A stretch of DNA of 64,000 nucleotides from Tetrahymena elliotti 4EA (taxonomy: Eukaryota > Ciliophora > Oligohymenophorea > Hymenostomatida > Tetrahymenidae), in contig JH720326.1 of NCBI GenBank assembly GCA_000231825.2, positions 365,608-429,607 of the forward strand, given 5' to 3'. This document shows, piece by piece, positions 45,177 through 61,463 of the stretch. The notes beneath the pieces were generated by a model, which was not told where the DNA came from, made no database searches, and was given only the letters and a program-made list of their open reading frames with translations. The position numbers were made by a program, and so were the translations under genes. Every line of letters starts with the position of its first letter. The stretch's first letter is position 1.

Positions 45177-47195
45177 ATGCTGAAGAAATTCTTTAAATCT
45201 AGAAATATCAAGGTAGCTTTAATTACCTTGTGCTTGGTAGGAACTGTCTACTATGCAACCTCTTCTGATGAGCCTTCATTCCCTGAAGTCGATTTGTTCT
45301 AAAACCTTGCTAGTAGTAATACCAATGTTACCTACAGTGACTGTATTAGCTCTGAAAGAAATATGACTATCTGTGGTGGTGTCATCCATGTTAATGACAA
45401 CAAGTTCTAGGAACAATGCTAACATTTCTGGACTACTTAAGATATGGTAGCTAAGAAAGACTCTAGCGATTATTTGACTGTTTACATTATTTACAAGAAC
45501 TTTGAATACTACAATCAAATTAGTCCTAAAAGTCTTCAATCCAAATAAAAATCTACCAATACTACTAACAAAGTTAAGTTTTAAGTTGCTGATTAAAACT
45601 TACTCTTCAAAGCTAAAGTTACTGAAAATGGTAAATTAGTCAATCTTGAATGCTCAGCTGACAAAACACCAAATGAGTTGATGGTTAAGATGACTGAAAA
45701 GCTTATTGATCAATACTTCCCTAACTTAAATGCTACTCTTTATGATGATGAAGATTATGATTTCACTAATAATCTTTTGGGTGCTCATAAATAAAAGAAA
45801 ACTCCCAAACATAGCGAACATACTTCTTTTGGTAAAGTTAAACCTAAATTTACTTACAAGCGCAACAAAGATGGATCCACTGAACTCAAAAAGACTTACA
45901 ATCATGATGATATTGCTACCAAGGATACCATTTTAGAAAAACCTTAAGTTGATTACACCTCTAAATTCATTATCAAGGACGGAAAAGTTAAGCAAAGCAA
46001 TGAAGTTTTCTCTTTTTCTATTAATAAAAACTCCTAAAACATGACTCTTTCTTCTAGTGATGGTGAAAGCTAAAATGAATTGATTGGATCTGTCAATGTT
46101 GATATTGAAAGCAATTTAGTTCTTACTAACACAACTAAGAATTATACACTCATCAGATTTATTGAATCTTTTGAAAAAAATTTCTTCAAAAACCAACTCA
46201 ACATCACAATTGAAGAATAAGGTGGTTTTATCGCTCCTACTGAAAAGAATGTCTTACAAGATGCCACTATTTAAGGTAGTGATGTTATCCTTGATAAGAG
46301 TCATTCATTCTTTAAATAAAGTATCTTAAATAGTGAAATCTTATTGAATACTTCACTTAAAACAACATTAGAATAAACTGATATCGAAGCAGGTATCTAT
46401 GTAAATAAAGAACTTAAATATGCTATCTACAAAGAAAATATTTAACATAAATTCTTAGCTTGTGATTATTACAATAAAAGAAACGATTATGAAACTAAGG
46501 AATACTCTATAGTAGATTACTAATATCCTATCTGTAATGGCGTAGTTAAAGTCCCTGTTAAAATCTCAGTTGCATTGAAGTACGGATGGTCATTTACTGA
46601 ATAAAAAATTAACCATGATTTGTAATGTTAACTTTTATTCTAACCCTATGCTACACCAGTAGTTAAAGGCTCTGCTGCTGTTTCCTTCTTAAACTTGGGA
46701 TAGGCAGGTTTATAAGCTTAAGGTACTTTAATCGACTCATTAGCTACATTTGAAGCTAAGATAGATAAATAATTGGATGTTGATGTTAGCTTAGATGTCA
46801 AAATCAAACCCTACTAATACGATGTCTAACTTTTCTATTCTATAATAGAATGCCCTTCCTCTAGTGGTATAATCTCTGTAATTAAAACTGTTGTAACAAT
46901 GATTGGTTTTGATTCAGGTTGTATAAATGGAAAAAAGGAAATTTTACCCTTGTTCAAAGGAGAATCTTAGAGTGTTATTAATAAGAATATATACAGCACA
47001 AGATTTAATGCCAAGGAAATCATTTAAAAGGCTGTTGGTGGATTTGGAGAAAATAATGGAGATTCAAGTTAAACTAATGATTAAGATTATTCTGATAATA
47101 CAGGTGCTGACAGTAGTTCTTATTATAACTATGAAAATGAAAACTAAAACGAAAATTATGAAAACAAAGATGATGAGTATGTCATTGCATATTGA
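45177..47195 (+). CDS. Secreted or signal-anchored glycoprotein, 672 residues
   Basis: Intronless frame of 673 codons. The N-terminus MLKKFFKSRNIK is basic and followed by VALITLCLVGTVYYA, a signal peptide or signal anchor. The rest is hydrophilic with several N-glycosylation sites (NVT, NMT, NAT, NTT, NYT, NIT, NTS) and scattered cysteines, as expected of an ER-routed protein. A Lys/His-rich segment occurs near residue 200. The C-terminus is acidic with Asn, Glu and Tyr. No known domain was recognised. Codons end in C unusually often for this window (ATC, TAC, AAC, GCT), which in ciliates marks strongly expressed genes. No second membrane segment or GPI-type tail is clear. Confidence 0.8.
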
Positions 47196-47799
47196 AAAAA
47201 ATAAATAATCTATTAAAAATAATTTCTAAAATACAATATAAATTTGTTGTTATCTATATAAATAAAGTCCATTTGATAAATCTATTTCTCAATTATAATT
47301 ACATTTCTCTATCAAATTTTTTAAAACAAATATTTCTTTTAAAAATTTTATATTTTTGCAAATTTTAATATTTACTTGAATTAATTTAAATGAATAATAT
47401 GCATTTCTACATCAGAGAATGTATCATAAGATTTTTAAATTTTGATTTTCAGTGCAATTTAAATTTTTTCGATTATTGATATTTCTTCATATTTCTTTTT
47501 AAACTTAAAATACTTTCTTTTATTTAAATATGTATATAAATTGAGACAAATATGATATTGATAGAAGAAATCTGATGAGAAGGAAGATACATAAATAATT
47601 TTTAATATTCTGACAAGATTTTTATTTATTTTTTGTTTTATTACTTACTAATTTGAAATTAATTGTTGTTTTATCAAAAATAACTTGAATAAATTATATA
47701 ATGTATGATAATAGTTTGATTATTTAAAAGTAAGTAATCTCTCCCATCACTAATATTCTAATGATAATTAAACTAATCTTTTTGCTTTTTTTATTTTTG
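47196..47799. other. Intergenic 3' flank before repeat array
   Basis: AT-rich sequence without a gene. The left edge of the tandem array cannot be placed exactly, because the first unit is diverged. Confidence 0.45.
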
Positions 47800-50700
47800 A
47801 TGCAAATACATTCCTATTATGAATATCATTCCTACTTTTATAAAATTATAAAAATAAATATTGAATAATGAAATATTTGTAAGAATGGGAAAAACAGAAA
47901 AAATTTGAAATAAATCTAAAAGAAATAAATGAATGAGTAAGCCAAATAAATATCAAATAAACCAATCCAAATTAGTAAGTCTGTTACTCTTAAATTAAAG
48001 TTTTTATTTATTTATTTATTCATTCATTTAAAAATACATTACTAACATTTAAACACTAATTTTACTTTAGACTTAGAGTTAAAGTTTAGAGATTAGAGTA
48101 TTATGCTAACTAAAATCCTAATCCTAATAGGCATTTTTCTCCAATATTATTATCCCTTTTAAAAAATCATAAAAATAAATATTGAATAAAAAAAATATTT
48201 AACAGAATGAGAAAAACATCAAGAATTTGAATTAAATAAGAAAATATGAAATAAAAATTAATGAATGAGCAAGCCAAAATCATATCAAATAAACAAACCC
48301 AAATAAGTAGGTCTCTTGCTCATAAGCTAAAGTCTTTGTTTATTTAAAAGCTCATTATTAACATTTAAACACTATTTTTACCATAGGTAAAGAGTCAAAG
48401 CTTAGATATAATAGCATTAAGCTAAGCCTGATCCTAATCCTTATGCACATATTTCATCGATATTATTGCTACTTTTAAAAAATTAAATATTGTATCAGCA
48501 AACAGTTAAAAGAATGAGAAAAACATAAAATTAAAAATAAATCTGAAAAGAATAAATAAATATTAATAAATGAGCAATCCAAGCAAACATCAAATAAATC
48601 AACCCAAATTAGTCTGTTAACCAGTCTCTCATTAATTCAAGTCTTTATTTATTCATTCAAAAATGTATAATCAACATTTAAGAACTACTTTTACTTTAGA
48701 TCAAGTGTCAAAGTTTAGAGATTAGAGCATTATGCTAAGCCAAATCCTAATCCTAACAAACCTTTTTCTCCAATATTGACCTTACTTTTAAAAAATCATA
48801 AAATAAATTTTGAATAAAAAAATATTTAACAGAATGACAAAAACATAAAAACTTAAACTAAATTTGGAAATAACAAATAAAAATTAATTAATGAATGAGC
48901 AAGCCAAGCAAATATTAAATAACTAACCCAAATTAGTCTGTCAATCAGTTAGTTAGTTTCTCTTAAATTAAATTATTTATTAGTTAATTCATTCATTCAA
49001 AAATATATCATTAACATTGAAACAATATTTTTACTGAAGGCCAAGATTTAAAGTTTAGAGATAAGAGCATTAAGCTAAGCTAGATTCTAATCCTAATAAG
49101 CCCTTTTCTCCAATATTAACCTTACTTTTAAAAAATTATAAAAATAAATATTGAATAAACAAATATTTACAAATTGAACAACTAAAAATTAATGAATGAG
49201 CTAACCAATCAAATATCAAATAAATCAACCAAAATTAATCAGTCAGACAGCCAGCTAGCCCCTCATAAATTAAAGTATTTATTTATTATTTCAAAAACTC
49301 ATTATTAATATTGAAATACTATTTTTACCTTAGGTCAAGATTCAAAGTTTAGAGAAAAGAGCATTAAGCTAAGCTAGATTCTAATCCTAATAAGCCCTTT
49401 TCTCCAATATTAACCTTACTTTTAAAAAATTATAAAAATAAAGATTGAATAAACAAATATTTAACAGAATAAAAAAACAAAAATATAACTAAATCTGAAA
49501 ATAATAAATTAATAAATAAGTCTAGTCTGTTGCTCATAAATTAAAGTTGTTATTTATTTATTCATTAGAAAATGCATAATTTATATTTAAACACTATTTT
49601 TACCTTAATTCAAGGGTCAAAGTTTATAGATTAGAGCATTATGCTAAGCCAAATCCTAATACTTGTAAGCTTTTTTCACAAATATTATTATACCTTTCAA
49701 AAAATAATAAAAAAAATATTGAATTAAAAATTAAATGAGAAAAATATAAAAATTTGAATTAAATCTGAAAAGATAAAATAAAAATTAATGAATAAATGAG
49801 CTAAAATAACAAATATAAGTAGTCAGTCAACCAGTTGCTCATAAATTAAAGTCTTTATTTATTCATTCAAACATGCATAATTAATTTTGAAGAACTATTT
49901 TACTAGAGGTGAAGAATCAAAGTTTAGAGATTAGAGAATTAAGCTAATCCAAATCCTAATCCTTATACACCATTTTCACAGATGTTATTATTCCTTTAAA
50001 AAATGATAAAAATAAATATCAAATAAGTAAATATTTAACTTAACAAAACGAGAAAAAAATTGAAATTAATAAATAAGAGAACCCATAGAATATCAAGTAA
50101 ACTAACCTAAATTAGCCAGCCAGCCAGTCGCTTATTAATTAAAGTTATTATTTATTCATTTAAAAACTAGTAACTAATATTGAAAGACTGACCTGAGGTT
50201 AAGAGTCAAAGTTTAGAGATTAGAGTATTATGCTAAGTACGATCCTAATCTTTATGTGCCTTTCCACCAATATTATTCCACCTTTTAAAAATGATAAAAT
50301 AAATATTAAATAAAGAAATATTTAAAAAATGAGAAATTAAATCTGAAAAGGCCAAATAAAAATTAAGGAATGAGCAAGCAACAAATATTAAGTAAAAATT
50401 AATCAGTCACTCTGTTAGTAGCTCATTAATTAAAGTCTTTATTTATATATTCGTTTAAAAAGCATAATTAATATTGGAACACTATTTTACCTGAGGTCAA
50501 GAGTCAAATTTTAGAGATTGGAGCATTATGCTAAGCCAGATCCTAACTAACCCTTATGTGTCATTTTCACCAATATTATTTTCCCTTTTCAAAATTTTAA
50601 AATAATATTGAATAAATAAATATTTAACAGAATGAGAAATAAAATCTGAAAAGACCATATAAATACTAATGAATGAGCAAACTAAATAAATATCAAGAAA

Positions 50701-53060
50701 AATTAGTCAGTCTAAGTTTGTCTCTCATTAATGAAATTCTTTATATTCATTTAAAAAAGTATCATCAATATTTAAACACTATTTTTACCCTACTTAAAGA
50801 TTCAAAGTTTAGAGATTAGAGCATTATGCTAAGCCAGATCCTAATCCTTATATACCTTTTTCACCAATATTATTTTCCCTTTTAAAAATGATAAATATTA
50901 ATTAAAAAATATTTAAAAGTGAGAAAAGCATAAAAAATTGAACAAATAAAATTTATGAATGAGCAAGCAGTCAGTCAGCTAGCTACTCATAATTTAAGGG
51001 CTTTATTTATTCTAAAATGCAGAATTTATATTGAAAAACTATTTTTACCATAGGTCAAGAGTCAAAGTTTAGAGGTGAGAGCATTTTCCCTAATCCTTCT
51101 GCACTTATTTCGCCAATATTATTCCATCTTTTAAAAATTTAGAAAAATAAATATTGATTCAAATAATATTTAAAAGAATGAAATAAAAATTAAATAAATA
51201 AGTGAGTGAGCCAAAAAAATTAGTCTATTACTCATAAAATAAAGTCTTTATTATTTATTTATTAAAAAATGCATAATTAACACTTATGTACTAATTTTAC
51301 CCTAGGTTAAGAGTCAAAGTTTAGAGATTAGAGCACTATGATAAGCCAAATCCTAGTCCTTGTGAGCCCAGATAACCAATATTATTATTTCTTTTAAATA
51401 ATGATAAAAATAAATATTGAATAAAGAAAGTTTGAATTAAATCTGAAAAGAAAAAATAAAAATTAATAAATGAGGATCCAAAAAATATCAAGTAAATAAT
51501 CCAAGTTAATCTGTCTCTTAGCCAGTCCCTGATAAATTAAATTCTTTCTTTATTCATTTAAAAATGAATAATTAATATTTAAACACTCTGTTTACCTTAG
51601 GTCAAGAGTCAAAGTTTAGAGGTGAGAGCATTGTCCTAAACCAGATCCTAATCCTTCTGCACCTATTTCGCTAATATTATTATACCTTTTAAAAATTTAG
51701 AAAAATAAATATTGATTCAAAAAATATTTAAAAGAATGAGAAAAACATAAAATTTGAACAAATAAAAATTAGTAAATGAGTGAGTGAGGTGAGTCAGCCA
51801 AATTAATTAGTCTGTTGCTCATAAAATAAAGTCTTTATTTATTTATTAAAAAATGCATAATTAACACTCATGCACTAATTTTACCCTAGGCCAAGAGTCA
51901 AAGTTTAGAGGTGAGAGCATTGTCTTAAACCAGATCCTAATCCTTCGGCACCTATTTCACCAATATTATTAAACCTTTTAAAAATTTAGAAAAATAAATA
52001 TTGACCCAAAAAGTATTTAAAAGATGAGAAAAATATAAACATTTGAATTAATTAAGTCTTCAAATTTCAAATAAAAATCAATGAATGATAAAAGCAAAAA
52101 GGGTAGTATGAAACCAACCCAAATTAGCTATTAAGTCAACCATCCACTCTATAATACTTTATTTATTAATTGATATTGAAACATTATTTTTACCATAGGT
52201 TAAGAATAAAAGTTTAGAGATTAGAACATTATGATAAGTGAGATCCTAATCCTTATGCACCTTTTTAACTAATTTTATTCTCCCTTTTTAAAATTATAAA
52301 TAAATATTGAACAAAGAAGTAAGAAAAACTTAAAAGTTTGAATTAAATCTTAAAAAAATTAATAAATGAGATATCCAAACAAATATCGAAATTTCTTTAA
52401 ACCAATCCAAATTAGTGTAAATATGATACAAATTAAATCCTTCATTTATTCATTCAAAAAGGACTTAAATACTATTTTTACCCTAGGTCAAGATATTAAG
52501 TTTTGAGATTATAGCATTATGTAGGCAAGATCCTAATCCTTATTCTTTAACTTCATCAATATTATTATACCTTTTAAAAATTATAAAAATAAATTTTGAG
52601 TAAAGAAATTTTTAAAATAATGAGAAAACATAAAAATAATAAGAATTAATGAATGAGCTAGCCAAACTAATTTCAAGTAAACCAACCCAAATAAGGCAGC
52701 CAGTTACTCATAAAATAAAGTCTTTATCTATCTATCTATTCAAAAACATATAATTAGCATTGAAACACTATTTTTACCATCAAGAACCAAATTTTAGAGA
52801 TTATAACATTATGCTAAGCCAGACCCTAACCCTTATGTATCTATGTTATGATTATACCTTTTAAAAATTTAGAAAAAAGATATTGAGTAAAGAAAAATTT
52901 AAAAAATAAGAAGAACTGAAAAGTACAAATAATAATTAATGAATATTAAACCAAACAAATATCAAGTAAACCAACTAAAATAATTCAATCTTTCGATTAA
53001 ACATTTTAGTCTTTATTAGTATATTTAAAAATGCATAAATACTATATTTACTTTTATTTA
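47800..53060. repeat. Tandem array A: about 17 diverged copies of a unit of about 294 bp
   Basis: The core TTTAGAGATTAGAGCATTAT..GCTAAGCC (consensus, quoted in two parts) starts, measured at its GATTAG, at about 48091, 48405, 48720, 49060, 49353, 49629, 49929, 50218, 50516, 50814, 51074, 51325, 51621, 51910, 52219, 52506 and 52799. Spacings run from 251 to 340 with a mean near 294. Each unit also has AATGAATGAGCAAGCC, a CCAACCCAAATTAGTC segment, TTAAAGTCTTTATTTATTCA, ACACTATTTTTACC, GATCCTAATCCTTATGCACC and ACCAATATTATT in fixed order. Copies differ by substitutions and small indels. The array carries no coding frame and is bounded by AT-rich spacer. It is a noncoding satellite-like block in what appears to be macronuclear DNA. 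Confidence 0.93.
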
Positions 53061-54497
53061 GTTGGTGAGTTTAGAGATTTAATAATTTTAAAAAATAAAT
53101 AATTTTACTTGAAATCAATATAAAGATTTAAGTGAGAAGTTAAACTAGAGCTTAGTAACTTTAAATAGATAATAATTAAAATAAATATTTATCTCTAAAG
53201 AAATTGAACTACATGACTAAGATTTGTAAAATAATTTTTATTTTATATCAGCATTTTTTTCTTTTTTTAAATTTGTTTAGATATCAAATTTAATATGAAA
53301 TAATGTTAATAAGAAAAATTAGATTAATTTTTTCTTTCAAAATTTTAATAAAATAAAATTATGATGTTTCTAAAAAATTATAAAATACCATAATATCTTA
53401 AAAATTGTGATTAGATATTTGAGAGATTTGAGAAGGAATCTCATATTTTTTTAAAATCCTTTTTATCTTTAATTTTTTAAAATTCATTATTGTTTCTATT
53501 TATAAATTAACAGTATTTAATTAGATTATAAAGATATTCATTTTACCAACATAGTGTATTGGCTGCCAAAATTAAGACTAACTAATCTGGATTTAGTTTG
53601 GTTTTGCTTGGCTTGTATCATTTTACTGATAAAATCTACATTCATATACGAAAATAATGTTCTTTTTCTTCTTAGGATAGATACTTCAAAAATATAAAAT
53701 AAACATTATAATAAAATAGTCTAGAATAACCTTATTGCAGTTAATGAAAAAGTATTTGAAAACTCAAATATTTACAAAGTATTTTTGTTTTTAAAAATAT
53801 TTAATAAAAGACTAAAAAATGAGTAAGAATATTTGATGACTGAAAATCTAAATTTTAAATTGAAAATATTTTTTATAATTTGTATTGTAAATTTTAAAAC
53901 TTTCATTAAATCATACTCTCTCATACCTATTAAGATAAAAAATAACATTAATTTTATTTAATTCTGATGATTACATATTATTTATTAATTATGCATTTTT
54001 ATGCTTATTTTAATAATTGATTTTTATGTATAATAAATTTTTAATTCATGCTTTAAGCTAAAAAAGAACTATGAAAATGAGAAAAATAGTAGAGATAGTA
54101 ATCAACTAAAAATGGAATTAAGAAGGTAGAAAAATAAATAAATAAACAAATAAATTAATTAGATCGCTGAAAATAGAAAAATAAAATTTACTAATATATG
54201 TTTGGTTAATAAAAGTAGAAAACACAATAAGAAGAAATAAAAATTAACAACTACTTTTTTTCAAAATAAGTCAGTGAATATTATTGCTTATTCTTATTAC
54301 CACAATGAAGAGTTTTAATTGAGTTTCTTATTTGTTAAAATAAATTAAAAAATTCATTATTAATAAATACATCTACAAAGATTAGTAAGAAAGGAAGCAT
54401 ATTAATTTAGCTGTATAAACAAACAAAAATAATCCTAAATAAATACTTATAAATCACTAAATTGCAATTAGATCATCTATCTTCACGCAAAAAATTC
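53061..54497. other. Intergenic, no gene called
   Basis: AT-rich spacer. Around 53520-53670 the base composition is less extreme, and one + frame (about 53373-53967) is free of TGA, but it lacks a start and is within chance expectation for a one-stop code. It should contain the promoter of the large kinase gene. Confidence 0.35.
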
Positions 54498-58682
<4,185 letters not shown>

Positions 58683-60329
58683 ATTTATTTTAAAAAAATA
58701 CTAAAATATAAATAATATTAACAATATAAATTATTATTAAAATAAATTACTGCTTCTAAAAAATTATTTATTTATCTTCTTTAAATTAAAATACATATAT
58801 TGTGTTTTTAATATTAAATCTATTTATTCATTAAAATAAAGTATTAAAATATTTATTTTCATTTTAAGATACTCAAAAAAATTAATTATCTTGATACTAC
58901 CTTTCATAAATAATTTTGAAGTTACTCTACTTCTAAAATTTATTTATCCTCTTTAAATTAAAATTCATAAATTGTGTTCTTCAGTTTTTTTATCCAAAAA
59001 TAAGGTTAAATAAATTTTTTATTTATGATCTAACAATACTTGATTTTGTTACTACCTGTTAGCAGTATTTATCAAACCTAACTTGCAAAAGTAAATAACC
59101 TCTTCTAAAAAATACATTTAAAATAAAATAAATGATATAAATTTCAATTTTGATAAGATAAATTTGTTAAGATATGTTTTTGTTTCTTATTTATCCTCAT
59201 TTCTATTTGTGAAGCTGCCCATTTTTTTATTAAATTCTAGTATTTTTTTAAAACAAAATTAAAAAAATCTAAAAAATTAAATTGAAATATAATAGAAGTG
59301 ACTTATAAACACACAAATAAAAATACATAAACTAATTATTGAATGAATAATACCTGCTTAATCACTTAATTTATAAATAAGATAATATTTTTATTTATTT
59401 TAAGGTTAAAATTAAAGGTATAATCATTACTATCTCCAAAAAAAAACGTAAACTTTAGAGTACTTAATAAAGTTTTACACAAAATTAATTATTTTAAATA
59501 TTGAGAAATCAAATATTTTATTTGTATTCATAGATACAAGTGACTAAAGAATTAAAATTACTAATTTTCATAAAAATACCTCAGTTTATTGATCAAATTG
59601 AAGAAATATTTTTTTAAATCAATACTAATAGACTCTCAAGAAAGAAATTGATCAAAAATATTTAAGATTAAATCTCCTTCTTTTACTAAGAAAAAGAAAC
59701 GCAGAAGAATCAATTAGAACTAGCTATTTATAGTTAAATACTTTTCAGATTTAACAATAAAAAGATAATTCAGATTAAAGATTTTTTGCATTCTTATCGA
59801 ATAAATAATTAAATAGAAAAATATTGATTTGATTATATTCCAGAAAAATAATAATAACAATTAGTTTGAATATTTCAAAAATGAATATCTTACAATCATA
59901 TGTAATAGCTGATTTGAAAATTTTACACATTATTTAACTGGTTACTTACTTACTCAAAATTTAAATATTTTATACTTATTTCATATTTTGCAGTATCAAT
60001 CAAATCACAAATTTTTTTTTAAATACTACTAACCTTTTTATTTTCTAAATTTTTCTCATTAAAAACAATTTCAAAATTATTTTCAGTTAGATTAATCATC
60101 AAAGTCTAAGTAAAAGAAAACTTAATTAATGCAAAACTTAAAAAGATAGCATCCATTTGTTAAAAATGAGAGAAGCTAAAACTTAGGTTTTTCAAAGGTA
60201 AGAGATTAGATAACTTTTTCAAATCATGACTATATGTTGTCTAATTTAAAAACAATTTAACATTTTAGAGATGAGTACATTAAGAAAAAATGATCCCATT
60301 TCTGATAAAACCTTGTTACCAATTTAGTT
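58683..60329. other. Intergenic; one long TGA-free frame of doubtful status
   Basis: AT-rich spacer. A + strand frame running from about 59250 to TGA 59827 is free of TGA, and its last part reads plausibly as protein (RKKLIKNIQDQISFFYQEKE). No in-frame ATG was found at its beginning, so it is not called as a gene. It could be a relic or chance. Confidence 0.35.
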
Positions 60330-60965
60330 ATTGTTTAGATCTGGAACTATTCTATATAGATTAGAGCATTTAGCTAATCTTGACCCAATTTTGATGTACC
60401 CTAATCACCAATTTAATTATTTAAAAGATAAAGTTCTAAACTTAATAGATTCAAGCATTCAGCTAATCCTGAGCCTGATTCTGAAACACCCTATTCACCA
60501 AATTAACTCTCTCTTAGAAATAGAAATATATATTATAGATTAGAGCATTTAGCTAATCCTGAGCCCAATTTCGATGGAATTTAGTTATTGTCTAGGTCTA
60601 GTTTTATACTTTATAGATTAGAGCATTTACCTAATCCTGAGCTAAATTGTAATATCCCCTCATTACCAATTTAGTTATCACTTAGACCTAGAAAAATATA
60701 TTATAGATTAGAGCATTTAGCTAATAATGAGCCCAATTCTGATGTACCTTTATTACCAATTTAGTTTATTTTGAGATAAAATTCATATTTTATAGATTAG
60801 AGCACTTAGCTAATCCAGAGCCCAATTCTGATATACCCTCTCACCAATTTAGTTTTTATTGCAAACTTTATGGATTTGAGCATTTAGCTAATCCAGAACC
60901 CAATTTGGATGTACCCTAATCACCAATTTTGTTATTGTCTAGCCTAAGTTTTATGGATTTTGCTA
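60330..60965. repeat. Tandem array B: 7 copies of a unit of about 89 bp sharing its core with array A
   Basis: The unit TATAGATTAGAGCATTTAGC / TAATCCTGAGCCCAATTCTG / ATGTACCCT..TCACCAATTT / AGTTATTGTCTAG repeats with cores at about 60359, 60448, 60538, 60616, 60706, 60795 and 60872, i.e. spacings of 89, 90, 78, 90, 89 and 77. GATTAG and CTAATC within each core form a 6-bp inverted repeat around a loop of about 9 bases. The period is not a multiple of three and no shared frame runs through it, so it is noncoding. Confidence 0.9.
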
Positions 60966-61463
60966 TTCTCATTCATTTTATTTTACTTATATAAAATATT
61001 ATATTCAAATTTGAGCTGATTGTAAATTTTTGTTTTAAAAGTTATTTTAAACATGAAAATTTAATCTGGATTTAATTATCTCTTCGTCATATCTATTTAT
61101 AAAAGTAATAAGAATTTTATTCTTAGTAAATTATCTATGTTAACAAATGTAGCATCAAATAAATATCAACTGATAAACTTTATTTTTAGAACTAGTAATA
61201 AAAATATTTTACCATAAGCCTAAAGTTTGATAGATGAGTGAAATATTTTCCTTTTTGAATTGGAGAATAGATGAGAGAGGATAAAATAAAATATGGGTAG
61301 GTATTTTATATACATTATATATAGTGATTATAAATTACAAGGAGATTAATTTGATTATAATATAGTAAGGATATTGATTTATTTTTATTCAATTTAAGCT
61401 ATTTTGATAGGAGTTATTTAATTAATTAAAATAGTAAATATTTGCATTTAAATTTATTATTTT
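60966..61463. other. Intergenic 3' flank
   Basis: AT-rich spacer between array B and the stop codon of the leftward coiled-coil gene. Nothing recognised. Confidence 0.45.

Noticed and set aside
53373..53967. TGA-free + strand frame of about 200 codons with a less AT-rich middle
   Set aside because: No start codon near its beginning, no splice signals that extend it, and a length within chance expectation under a TGA-only code.
59250..59827. TGA-free + strand frame ending in a plausible-looking polar segment
   Set aside because: No in-frame ATG at the beginning, no recognised motif, and the same statistical objection as the other frames. Kept only as a note.
60331..60543. 70-codon ORF inside array B
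   Set aside because: It runs across tandem units whose period (about 89) is not a multiple of three, so no repeated peptide is maintained; it is a product of the repeat.
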